Source of the DNA: Anaeromassilibacillus sp. An172
GTDB taxonomy: Bacteria; Bacillota; Clostridia; Oscillospirales; Acutalibacteraceae
Direction of reading: 5' to 3'
Length of the DNA: 64,000 bases
Assembly: GCF_002160515.1 (NCBI RefSeq)
Contig: NZ_NFKS01000003.1
Span: forward strand, 62,001-126,000
The notes under the pieces: generated by a model
Seen by the model: the letters and a program-made list of their open reading frames with translations, nothing else
Told to the model about the DNA's origin: nothing
Database searches by the model: none
Part shown: positions 1 to 8,700 of the stretch, in pieces
Layout: each line of letters opens with the position of its first letter
How positions within the stretch are numbered: position 1 is the stretch's first letter
Translations under genes and position numbers: made by a program

Positions 1-2
1 TT

Positions 3-554
3 AAGCTCAGACATAAAGGAATGTCCATAGAAAGCGGTTCTTATTTCTATGATAGCTTTGGTGCTTCAACAGAAAGAAAAGGCTCTAAAAAGCAGGGTAA
101 AAATCAGAGGGGAAAGGCTCAGTCCAATGAAATAACAAGTGAAGAAATTCTTGATTTTTATGACAGCTTGTTTGCAAACAGACCCTTTGGAGAAAATATT
201 TCACAGATTAACGGAAAGATAATTTTACTTCCGGAAGCCCTGAAAAAATTCCCGTCAATAGAAAAATGCGGAGTCCTCAGAGCCGGAGTTTTGCTGGGAG
301 AGGGCAAAAAAGGAAGAATAGAACCTGTTCACAGTGCGTTTATGGCGGCAGAAAAAGACGAATGTGTAAACACCGTCGATTTATCACTCGGTGATGAAAA
401 TATTATAAAGTACCTGAAAGGTGAGGAAATAGAGATTTCTTCCAGTATAAAAGGATATACAGCGGTTTGCTGTGAGGGAATGACCGCAGGCTTTGGAAAA
501 GCCGTTGACGGAACACTTAAAAACAAATACCCGAAAGGATTGAGATTGTTATAA
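3..554 (+). CDS. C-terminal part of RsmF-like rRNA (cytosine-C5) methyltransferase, cut by window edge
   Basis: The reading frame is open from the first full codon at position 3 with no stop upstream, so only the C-terminal part is visible. The ending GKAVDGTLKNKYPKGLRL is the typical end of the PUA-like RNA-binding domain that follows the catalytic domain in Firmicute RsmB/RsmF-family methyltransferases. Family knowledge: these enzymes use S-adenosylmethionine to make 5-methylcytosine in 16S rRNA. The catalytic part, with its two cysteines, lies outside the window. A lysine/glycine-rich linker (GSKKQGKNQRGKAQ) separates the visible N-terminal stretch from the C-terminal domain. It ends directly before the ATG of rsmA (stop 552-554, ATG 555), so the two rRNA-modification genes are probably cotranscribed. 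Internal ATG 21 is not taken as the start because homology should continue upstream. Confidence 0.72.
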   Translation, partial: KLRHKGMSIESGSYFYDSFGASTERKGSKKQGKNQRGKAQSNEITSEEILDFYDSLFANRPFGENISQINGKIILLPEALKKFPSIEKCGVLRAGVLLGEGKKGRIEPVHSAFMAAEKDECVNTVDLSLGDENIIKYLKGEEIEISSSIKGYTAVCCEGMTAGFGKAVDGTLKNKYPKGLRLL

Positions 555-1418
555 ATGGAAAAACTTTCTAATATAAATACGGTAAAAGAAATCCTACATA
601 AGCACGGCTTTACATTTTCAAAAGCACTGGGTCAGAATTTTCTTATAAATCCCTCGGTGTGCCCCAGGATGGCAATGGAGTGCGGTGTGGATGAAAACAG
701 CGGAGTTATTGAAGTTGGCCCGGGAATCGGAGTTTTGACAAACGAGCTTGCAAAGCGTGCAAAAAAAGTTATTGCAGTTGAATTGGACAAAAGACTTTTG
801 CCTGTTCTTGAGGAAACATTGGAAGAGTACGACAATGTAAAGGTTATTAACGAGGATGTAATGAAGCTTGACCTTAACAAGCTTATAGAGGAAGAGTTTG
901 AGGGAATGAATGTATGCGTGTGCGCAAACCTTCCATATTACATCACATCACCTATTGTTATGCGATTGCTGGAAGAAAAACTGAATGTTTCATCTATAAC
1001 CGTAATGGTTCAGAAAGAGGCTGCCCAGAGAATATGCGCAAATGTGGGCACAAGACAGTGCGGAGCGGTAACAGCGGCTGTATGGTATTACAGTGAGCCT
1101 GAACTTCTCTTTAATGTTTCATCGGGTTCTTTTATGCCTGCGCCTAAGGTTGACTCAGCGGTTATAAGACTTAACATAAGAAAAGAACCTCCCGTTTCAG
1201 TGAAGAGCGAGGAAGTGTTCTTTAAGACAATTAAGGCGGCTTTTTCACAGAGAAGAAAAAACATAGCCAATTCCCTGAGCGCCGGACTTTCTGTCGGCAA
1301 ACAGGAGATAATTTCTGTACTTGAGGACTGCGGTATACCTGCTTCAAAAAGAGCTGAGGAGCTTACACTGGAAAACCTTGGAAAAATTGCCGACAGACTT
1401 TGTGATATAATAATTTAA
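555..1418 (+). CDS. rsmA: 16S rRNA dimethyladenosine transferase RsmA (KsgA)
   Basis: RsmA dimethylates two adjacent adenines in the 3'-terminal hairpin of 16S rRNA during small-subunit maturation. Visible signatures are the N-terminal GQNFLINP, the SAM-binding VIEVGPGIGVLTNELA, the acidic DVMKLD that contacts the adenine of SAM, and the catalytic NLPYYITSPI. The C-terminal helical part carries FSQRRKNIANSL. At 287 aa it matches the usual family length. The start follows directly after the stop of the upstream RNA methyltransferase gene, with AAAGGAT about 15 bases upstream. Resistance to kasugamycin is the classical loss phenotype in this family. Identification is secure. Confidence 0.97.
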   Translation: MEKLSNINTVKEILHKHGFTFSKALGQNFLINPSVCPRMAMECGVDENSGVIEVGPGIGVLTNELAKRAKKVIAVELDKRLLPVLEETLEEYDNVKVINEDVMKLDLNKLIEEEFEGMNVCVCANLPYYITSPIVMRLLEEKLNVSSITVMVQKEAAQRICANVGTRQCGAVTAAVWYYSEPELLFNVSSGSFMPAPKVDSAVIRLNIRKEPPVSVKSEEVFFKTIKAAFSQRRKNIANSLSAGLSVGKQEIISVLEDCGIPASKRAEELTLENLGKIADRLCDIII

Positions 1419-1844
1419 CTTAAAAAGGAATAAAAGAACTAATTACAAAAAACAGAAAGTAGTTACAGCTTTAATTTCCGATTTTCATAATAAAAAAGTG
1501 ACGAAATGTGTGTTTAAATATTTTTGTATTTATAAATTTTTAAAATGCTAAAAAGAAATATTGGTAAGAAAACTATTATTCTGATATTGAATTTTCAGAA
1601 AAAAGCTTTAAATCGGGCGTTTTTTTGACAATAATTATATAATTTTAGAATAGATTTCTATTTTGTTAAAATTAACAAAAAAATATAGGGGAATTCTGTA
1701 AGAAGGAGAAAAAATAGTTGCAAATCTGTAATTGTTAGTGGTAAAATAATGACAAAGCTGTTAACAACTTGTTACCGCGGTTAAAACGATGTGTATTTCA
1801 TGTGTTATGGCTTGAATAAAAATTGAATTATGCGAGGTGTTCAA
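1419..1844. other. AT-rich intergenic region upstream of dockerin protein gene
   Basis: About 425 bases without a coding frame. It is very AT-rich, with a run TTTTTTTGACA near 1620-1630 and an AAGAAGGAG sequence at 1700-1707 that leads into no reading frame. I see no convincing terminator after rsmA and no recognisable riboswitch. The right half probably holds the promoter of the dockerin protein. Confidence 0.5.
1718..1747 (+). promoter_or_regulatory. Candidate sigma-A promoter of dockerin protein gene
   Basis: TTGCAA at 1718-1723, an 18-base spacer, and TAAAAT at 1742-1747. This would give a leader of about 90 bases before the GTG start at 1845. The match is moderate. An alternative TTGACA at 1625-1630 has no well-spaced -10. 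Confidence 0.42.
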
Positions 1845-2852
1845 GTGACCAGGAAAAAACGCATTGCGTCGTTAATAGCGGCACTTATCATAGCAATAAT
1901 GTCAACTATGGTATTTATCAGTGCAAACGCTGCTTCAGATACATATGTACCAAGATTGACTGCTCCTTCAAGTGATAATGGATACTATTTTAGTAATAAA
2001 AATATTTTTTACAGCTCAGGATACGGAATGCCAAACTGTACGGCTTATGCCTACGGAAGGGCTTACGAGATTTTAGGTTCTAAACCATCTCTTCCTGGTT
2101 ACGATGCCAGAAGATGGTACGAGCTTACAACCGCTTATGAAAAGGGTCAGGAACCAAGAGTCGGCGCCATAGCTTGTTGGTGGGGTGAAAGCTCAGGACA
2201 TGTAGCTGTGGTTGAAAAGATTGAAGACGGCGTTGTTACTTTCTCCAATTCATCATGGAGCGGAACAATGTTTTATCTTACCACAGGAAAGGCTGACGGT
2301 TCTAATAACTTTGGCGGAAACAGCAGCTGGACATTCCAAGGCTTTATCTATCTTTTAGATGATGACGGAAGTTCAGGAGGAAGCTCAGGCGGAGCAACTG
2401 ATTCCGGAAATAATGAAACACCGGTTGACCCAATCGGAGTTATCGGTGAAAATCAGCTTATGAGAGTTAACATAAAGGTTAACAGTCTTGCAGTTAGAAG
2501 CAATCCTTCAACTGACGCAAGTGCAATCGGATATATTTCAACCGGTTCACAGGGCAAGGATTACTTTGTATCAGAGCTTTGCACAGATACTAAGTACTGC
2601 TGGGGTAAGATAAATTACGGCGGCAGAGAAGGCTGGATAGCTCTTTCAACATGGGCAACAAACGAAGGTTGTTACACTTACGGAGATGTTGACATGGACG
2701 GAAGCTTGACAATTCTCGACTCCACAAAGATGCAGAGATCTATTGCCAGACTTGATAACGGCGAAACAACAGATCTTTACGATTGTGATAAAGACGGAGA
2801 TTTCGACATAGCAGACTGTGTAGCACTTCAGAAAATACTTGCAGTAAGCTAA
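1845..2852 (+). CDS. Secreted CHAP-SH3b cell-wall hydrolase with C-terminal type I dockerin
   Basis: The GTG at 1845 is chosen as start: GAGGTG at 1833-1838 sits at proper spacing before it, whereas the in-frame ATG at 1830 lies upstream of that site. Domain order (from the GTG): signal peptide with basic KKR and a hydrophobic core, predicted cleavage near ANA-AS (about residue 30); CHAP domain with Cys65 in PNCTAYAYG and His119 in SSGHVAVVE; Ser/Gly linker; SH3b domain (MRVNIKVNSLAVRSNPST to EGWIALS); C-terminal dockerin with duplicated calcium-binding loops DVDMDGSLTILDSTKMQR and DCDKDGDFDIADCVALQK. Family knowledge: CHAP enzymes cleave peptidoglycan peptide or amide bonds and dockerins bind cohesins. 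The enzyme may therefore be attached to a cell-surface scaffold. The exact cleavage specificity is unknown. Confidence 0.9.
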   Translation: MTRKKRIASLIAALIIAIMSTMVFISANAASDTYVPRLTAPSSDNGYYFSNKNIFYSSGYGMPNCTAYAYGRAYEILGSKPSLPGYDARRWYELTTAYEKGQEPRVGAIACWWGESSGHVAVVEKIEDGVVTFSNSSWSGTMFYLTTGKADGSNNFGGNSSWTFQGFIYLLDDDGSSGGSSGGATDSGNNETPVDPIGVIGENQLMRVNIKVNSLAVRSNPSTDASAIGYISTGSQGKDYFVSELCTDTKYCWGKINYGGREGWIALSTWATNEGCYTYGDVDMDGSLTILDSTKMQRSIARLDNGETTDLYDCDKDGDFDIADCVALQKILAVS

Positions 2853-2866
2853 TATAAAGAACATAC

Positions 2867-2896
2867 GGCGGTGTCCATGCGGATACCGCCTTTTTT
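2867..2896 (+). terminator. Rho-independent terminator after dockerin protein
   Basis: Ten-base-pair stem (GGCGGTGTCC with GGATACCGCC, one G-U pair), loop ATGC, followed by TTTTTT. Confidence 0.92.
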
Positions 2897-2897
2897 G

Positions 2898-2926
2898 TTT
2901 ACAATAATTTATAAATGTGTTATAAT
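2898..2926 (+). promoter_or_regulatory. Sigma-A-type promoter of nusB-xseA operon
   Basis: TTTACA at 2898-2903, exactly 17 bases, and TATAAT at 2921-2926. It sits right after the terminator of the upstream gene and about 58 bases before the nusB start. Confidence 0.78.
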
Positions 2927-2984
2927 TAAAAAGATTTATTTAAGGTTAGAATTTTGATAATTTATGTGTGCGAGGTATGATGCA

Positions 2985-3428
2985 ATGACTGAAAAGAAAA
3001 ACGACAACAAGCCGGTTTCAAGATATGAATCAAGAGAACAAGCTTTTATCCTTGGCTTTGAGATGCTTTTCCCGGGAAACGACAATATTTATGAGCTTAT
3101 AGAAGCTGCCGATGAAAGCTTTGAGGAATTTACTGTTTCAGATTACGCAAAAAAGACAACTATGGGTGTTGAAGCTCATAAGGAAGAGCTTGACGGAATT
3201 ATAGAGAAATATTTGAAATCAGGCTGGAAGCTTTCAAGAATTCCAAAGGTTGCATTGGCGGTTATGAGACTTGCAATTTATGAAATGAAATACGATAAAA
3301 CTGTTCCTGTTTCAGTTTCAATAAATGAAGCTGTAGAGCTTGCAAAGAAATATACAATTGACGACAGCGGATTTGTAAACGGTGTTTTGGGAGCAGTAGC
3401 CAGAAACGAAAAGTTTGAAAGTGATTGA
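2985..3428 (+). CDS. nusB: Transcription antitermination factor NusB
   Basis: NusB binds boxA RNA together with S10 (NusE) and promotes antitermination and rRNA transcription. The sequence shows the all-helical NusB fold, with [14 protein letters not shown] near the N-terminus and the family signature [16 protein letters not shown], then [14 protein letters not shown] and [12 protein letters not shown]. The start at 2985 (MTEKKNDN) is preferred because GAGGT at 2971-2975 is well placed for it, while an in-frame ATG at 2964 has no ribosome site. It is followed by overlapping or touching genes for a Kae1-like protein and XseA, a frequent Clostridia arrangement. The length of 147 aa is typical. 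Confidence 0.95.
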   Translation: MTEKKNDNKPVSRYESREQAFILGFEMLFPGNDNIYELIEAADESFEEFTVSDYAKKTTMGVEAHKEELDGIIEKYLKSGWKLSRIPKVALAVMRLAIYEMKYDKTVPVSVSINEAVELAKKYTIDDSGFVNGVLGAVARNEKFESD

Positions 3429-3429
3429 T

Positions 3430-4440
3430 ATGGGAATTTATCTTGGTATCGACACAAGCAACTACACCACATCTGTGGCGGTTTATGACGGCGAGAAAAA
3501 CAAAATAATCCATAAAAGAAAACTTCTGCCGGTGAAAAACGGTCAGTGCGGCTTGCGCCAAAGCGACGCTGTTTTTCACCATACACAGCAGTTTTATGAA
3601 ATATATAAAGAGCTTTCACAGGAAGTTGATTTAAAAAATGTCTGCGCAGTGGGCGTATCATCAAAACCAAGACCTGTGGAAAATTCCTATATGCCCTGCT
3701 TTACTGTGGGTGTAAATATTGCCCATGTTTTAGCGGATACACTTCATGTACCGATGTATGAATTTTCACATCAGGAAGGGCATATAGCTGCGGCTGTATT
3801 CAGCTGCGGCAAAACTGATTTGCTTAACTGTGATTTTATTGCCTTTCATTTAAGCGGAGGAACCACGGAAGCACTTTTGGTAAATTGCAGCGGCGGTTTT
3901 ATAAAAGACATTTCTATAGTCGGTGAAACCCTTGATTTAAACGCAGGACAGGCAGTTGACAGAGCAGGAGTACAAATGGGACTTTCTTTTCCCTGCGGAA
4001 AAGAGATAGAAAAGCTTGCAAAAGAGTTTTATCTCAACATTGAAAAATATATGCCGGAGGATAAGGCTCAAAAGTATAGAAGAAACAGTTCCAAGAAAAA
4101 ACTTTTCAACATAAAAACCTCAGTAAAAGAGGGACGCTGCTGTTTAAGCGGTGTTGAAAATAAATGTAGTCAAATGCTCAAATCCGGAGATTCCAAGGAG
4201 AAAACAGCGGCTTATTGTCTGGCTTATGTGGAAGAAACACTTTCGGATATGACCCGTTATATTCTTGAAAAATTCGGTGACTATCCTTTGATTTATGCCG
4301 GAGGAGTAATGTCCAATTCTATTATCAGAGAAAGAATGGAAAGGGACTTTAATTGCAGCTTTGCCTCTGCGGAATTTTCTTCCGACAATGCAGGTGGAAT
4401 TGCGTTTCTCACGGGAATAAAGCACTGTAAAAGCAGGTGA
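3430..4440 (+). CDS. Kae1/TsaD-family (O-sialoglycoprotein endopeptidase-like) paralogue
   Basis: ASKHA-fold protein of the Kae1/TsaD family. Visible features are the N-terminal GIDTSNYTTSVA, HQEGHIAAA carrying the two metal-binding histidines (HxxxH), LSGGTTEAL, the NAGQAVDRAG segment, and the C-terminal AGGVMSNSIIRE. It differs from canonical TsaD, which makes tRNA threonylcarbamoyladenosine, in having a shortened substrate region and the GETLDLNAGQAVDRAG variant. It lies between nusB and xseA, where Clostridia commonly carry a second Kae1-like gene of unknown function. I therefore read it as a paralogue and not as the essential TsaD. The start is taken at ATG 3430, one base after the nusB stop codon; an in-frame start at 3415 would overlap nusB. 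Confidence 0.8.
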   Translation: MGIYLGIDTSNYTTSVAVYDGEKNKIIHKRKLLPVKNGQCGLRQSDAVFHHTQQFYEIYKELSQEVDLKNVCAVGVSSKPRPVENSYMPCFTVGVNIAHVLADTLHVPMYEFSHQEGHIAAAVFSCGKTDLLNCDFIAFHLSGGTTEALLVNCSGGFIKDISIVGETLDLNAGQAVDRAGVQMGLSFPCGKEIEKLAKEFYLNIEKYMPEDKAQKYRRNSSKKKLFNIKTSVKEGRCCLSGVENKCSQMLKSGDSKEKTAAYCLAYVEETLSDMTRYILEKFGDYPLIYAGGVMSNSIIRERMERDFNCSFASAEFSSDNAGGIAFLTGIKHCKSR

Positions 4441-4445
4441 CTGTT

Positions 4446-5660
4446 ATGATAAATACATCATTTAATGTTGGCAGAACCGGTGTTCTCACTGTAAGCCAGC
4501 TTAATTTTTATATAAAATCACTTATGGACAGCGATCCCAGATTATCCGGGGTTTTTATATCCGGCGAGATATCAAACCTTACAGACCATTACAGAAGCGG
4601 TCATATCTATCTTTCTCTTAAAGATGATAAATCCGTTATAAAGGCGGTAATCTTTGCTGGAAACGCCGCAAGGCTTAAATTTCGTCCGGAAAACGGAATG
4701 AAGGTAATCGCCAGAGGAAGAGTTTCCCTGTATGAAGCCACGGGACAGTATCAGCTTTATATTGATGATTTGCAGCCGTTGGGGGCAGGTGCTTTGGCTA
4801 TAGCCTTTGAACAGCTTAAAAACAGGCTGGAAAAAGAGGGACTTTTTTTGCAGTCCGCAAAAAAGCCTTTGCCCTTATATCCGAAAACAGTCGGAGTTAT
4901 AACATCTCCTACAGGTGCGGCTGTTGAGGATATAAAAAGTATTTTGTTAAAACGCTGGCCTCCTATAAATATTATAATATACCCTTCGCTGGTACAGGGG
5001 GAAGAAGCTCCAAAACAGCTTATACAGGGTATTAAATACTTTTCAGACACAAAATGCGCAGATGTGGTTATAATCGGCAGAGGCGGTGGTTCTGCGGAGG
5101 ATTTGTGGGCATTTAACAGCGAGGAGCTTGCCAGAGCTATATTTGACTGTACTGTGCCTGTAATTTCCGCAGTCGGTCATGAAACGGATTTTACAATCTG
5201 CGATTTTGTGGCGGATGTGAGAGAGCATACACCTTCTGCGGCGGCGAAAAGAGCTGTTCCGGATATTTATGAAGAGAAAAATAAACTTGCTTCTCTGGAA
5301 AAAAGTATGGAGCGTTATGCAGAAAAAAATCTTTTGCATAAAGAGATGATTTTTGCGAGAATTCAGGACAACATGGCAATGCGTGGCCCTGAAAGGGAAT
5401 TTGAAAATAAAATAGCTTATCTCAATGAGCTGAAAAAATGTTTTCATGAAGCTGAAGAAAAGTTTATTTCTTCCAAGGAGCTTGATTTAAACACAATAGA
5501 AAATAAATTCAGCCAGCTTGACCCTGAAAAAATCCTGAAAAGAGGTTATGCCGCTTTGCAAAAAGGTGGTGCGGTGATAAGCTCTGTAAATCAGATAAGC
5601 AAAGGTGACAGGATTTCGGTTACCCTTTCAGACGGTTCATTTACGGCGATAGTTGAATAA
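4446..5660 (+). CDS. xseA: Exodeoxyribonuclease VII large subunit XseA
   Basis: Catalytic subunit of the single-strand-specific exonuclease VII. The N-terminal OB-fold is clear (LTVSQLNFYIKSLMD, VFISGEISNLTDHYRSGHIYLSLKD). The catalytic domain includes VGVITSPTGAAVEDI, ADVVIIGRGGGSAEDLWAFN, and VISAVGHETDFTICDFVAD followed by RAHTPSAAA-type residues (REHTPSAAAKRAVP). A coiled-coil part and the C-terminal LKRGYAAL follow. ATG 4446 is used because AGGTGA at 4434-4439 is well placed; an in-frame GTG at 4437 would be inside that ribosome site. The small subunit gene xseB, which usually follows, is not present in the 90 bases before dnaE. Confidence 0.95.
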   Translation: MINTSFNVGRTGVLTVSQLNFYIKSLMDSDPRLSGVFISGEISNLTDHYRSGHIYLSLKDDKSVIKAVIFAGNAARLKFRPENGMKVIARGRVSLYEATGQYQLYIDDLQPLGAGALAIAFEQLKNRLEKEGLFLQSAKKPLPLYPKTVGVITSPTGAAVEDIKSILLKRWPPINIIIYPSLVQGEEAPKQLIQGIKYFSDTKCADVVIIGRGGGSAEDLWAFNSEELARAIFDCTVPVISAVGHETDFTICDFVADVREHTPSAAAKRAVPDIYEEKNKLASLEKSMERYAEKNLLHKEMIFARIQDNMAMRGPEREFENKIAYLNELKKCFHEAEEKFISSKELDLNTIENKFSQLDPEKILKRGYAALQKGGAVISSVNQISKGDRISVTLSDGSFTAIVE

Positions 5661-5681
5661 ATTAAATATATTAACAGCGTG

Positions 5682-5718
5682 CTTCCGATAAGATATGAAA
5701 GCTGTCGGAAGTTTTGCT
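5682..5718 (+). terminator. Hairpin after xseA, probable weak terminator
   Basis: CTTCCGA at 5682-5688 pairs with TCGGAAG at 5704-5710 across a 15-base loop, followed by TTTTGCTTATTTTT. Confidence 0.55.
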
Positions 5719-5752
5719 TATTTTTAGAAAAATACTGACAGGAGGTGGGAAC

Positions 5753-8700
5753 ATGTCTTTTGTTCATTTGCATCTTCATACCGAATACAGCCTGCTTGAC
5801 GGAGCCTGCCGCATTAACAAGCTGGTGGAAAAAATAAAAGCCATAGGTCAAAATGCGGTTGCCATAACTGACCACGGCGTAATGTACGGTGTTATAGATT
5901 TTTACCGTGCCTGCAAAAAAGCAGGGATAAAGCCTGTAATCGGATGTGAAGTTTATGTAGCTCCCTCAAGCCGTTTTGACAAGGTGAGAACTGCCGGACG
6001 TGATTACTATCATATGGTTCTTTTGTGTGAAAACGATGTGGGCTACAGAAACCTTATCAAGCTTGTTTCAAAAGGCTTTACGGAGGGTTTTTATGTAAAA
6101 CCAAGAATTGACGACGCCCTTTTGGAGGAATATCACGAGGGGCTTATATGCCTTTCCGCCTGCCTTGCAGGAGAGATTCCCTCACTTATTTTAAACGGAG
6201 ATTACACGGCTGCTAAGAAAAAAGCCCTTTATTATAAAAATCTTTTCGGAGAAAACAACTTTTTTATTGAGCTTCAAAATCATGGAATAAGAGAACAGCA
6301 GGAGGTAAATCCGAAGCTTATTTCAATAAGTCAGGAAACAGGTATTCCTCTTGTTGTAACCAACGACAGCCACTATATCGACGCCAAGGACAGCAAGCTT
6401 CACGAGATTCTGCTCTGTATTCAGACCAACCATACAATTTACGACGACAATAAAATGGAGTTTGCAACGGAAGAATTTTATGTGAAGTCGGAAGATGAAA
6501 TGAAAGAAGCTTTTCAAAATATGGAAGAAGCTTTTGAAAACACCGCAAAAATTGCCGAAAGGTGCAATGTGGATTTTGAGTTCGGAGTGAGAAAGCTGCC
6601 AAATTTCGATGTTCCAAACGACGAGGATCACTACGAATTTTTTAAACGCAGATGTTACGAGGGCCTTTACAGACACTATGGCGATAATCCGGATAAATCC
6701 CTTGTGGAGCGACTTGAATACGAGCTTACCACAATTAAAAGAATGGGATTTGTGGACTACTATCTCATTGTTGATGACTTTGTAAATTACGCAAAATCCA
6801 AAGGAATTCCCGTAGGCCCGGGAAGAGGAAGCGGCGCAGGTTCTCTGTGCGCATACTGTGTGGGAATTACAGGAATTGACCCTATTAAATATAATCTTCT
6901 ATTTGAAAGATTTTTAAATCCTGAGCGTGTAAGTATGCCGGACTTCGATATAGATTTCTGCACTGAAAGACGTGGAGAGGTTATCGACTATGTTATTGAA
7001 AAGTACGGCAAAGACCGAGTGGCTCAGATTGTGGCGTTCGGTACAATGGCGGCAAGAGGTTCAGTGCGTGACGTCGGAAGAGTTTTAGGTATGCCATACG
7101 GCTCGGTGGATGTTATAGCAAAGCTTATTCCTCAGGACTTGGGAATGACAATAGAAAAGGCACTTACTGTAAGCTCTCAGCTTAAGGATAAATACGACAC
7201 TGACCCGGCTGTGAAAAACCTTATAGACATAGCCATGAGCATTGAGGGAATGCCCAGAAACACCACAACCCACGCCGCAGGCGTAGTAATTACAGACCGT
7301 CCGGTAAACGATTATGTCCCCCTTGCCAGAAACGACGACACCATTGTAACCCAGTTTACCATGACCACTTTGGAGGAACTGGGACTTCTCAAAATGGATT
7401 TTTTGGGACTGAGAAACCTTACGGTTATAAATGACGCTTTGGAAATGATAAAAAGCGGCGGTGAAAAGGTGTCAATTGAAAATATTGACATAGAGGATAA
7501 GGGCGTCTATAAAATGATGGCGCAGGGCTTTACCGAGGGCGTTTTTCAGTTTGAAAGTCAGGGCATGAAAAGTGTTTTGACACAGCTTGGCCCAACCTCA
7601 ATAGAAGACCTGATTGCGGTTATTTCCCTTTATCGTCCGGGACCAATGGAAAGTATCCCCATGTATATTGAAAACTCCCATCATCCGGAAAAGGTGAGAT
7701 ACAAGCATCCTCTTTTGAAAGATATACTCGATGTTACCTATGGATGTATTGTATATCAGGAGCAGGTAATGCAGATTTTCCGAACCCTTGCCGGATATTC
7801 TTTGGGTCGTGCGGATATTGTTCGCCGTGCCATGAGTAAGAAAAAGCACGACGTTATGGAAAAGGAAAAGGAAATTTTCATAAACGGACTTGTAAATGAA
7901 GACGGAAGCGTGGAGGTTGAAGGTTGTCTGCGCCGTGGTGTTGACAAAAACACTGCTCTTTCCATATTCTCAGAAATGGAAAGCTTTGCTTCTTACGCTT
8001 TTAACAAATCCCATGCTACGGCTTATGCTATAGTTTCATATCAGACAGCTTGGCTTAAATTCCATTATCCCTGCCAGTATATGGCGGCTTTGCTCACAAG
8101 CGTTTTGGACAGACAAAACAAGCTTGCGGTTTATATTGGAGAATGCAGACGACTTAAAATAAGGGTTTTGCCTCCTCATATCAATTACAGCCGAAACACA
8201 TTTACTGTTGTGGGCGGCGATATAAGATTTGGACTTATGGCCATTAAAAATCTTGGCAAAAGCTTTATCGACAGCATTGTTGAGGAAAGACAAAAAGGTA
8301 AGTTTAAATCCCTTTACGATTTTTGCAGCAGAATGTACGGCAAAGGCACAAACTCCAGGGGAATTGAAAGTCTTATAAAATGCGGAGCCTTTGACGGACT
8401 TGGAGCAAACAGACGTCAGATGCTGACAACATTGAAAACCATAATGGACGGTGTGGAGTACGACAGAAAAAGAAACATGGCAGGACAGCTTTCCATTTTC
8501 GATATGGGCGGCGACAGCTCTGAAAAGGTTTCCGACGAGCCGGTTTACCCAAACCTTGAGGAGTTTTCAAAGGACGAACTGCTGTTTATGGAGGATGAAA
8601 TCGCAGGAATGTATCTCAGCGGTCATCCCCTTGACGCCTATGACGGCTACAGCGAAAAAATAAAAGCGGACAGAATAGGTGACATAATAGACGATGAAAA

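Noticed and set aside
1560-1844. Possible cyclic di-AMP riboswitch before the CHAP/SH3 gene
   Set aside because: Such riboswitches often precede wall hydrolases, but I could not find the conserved ydaO core sequence here.
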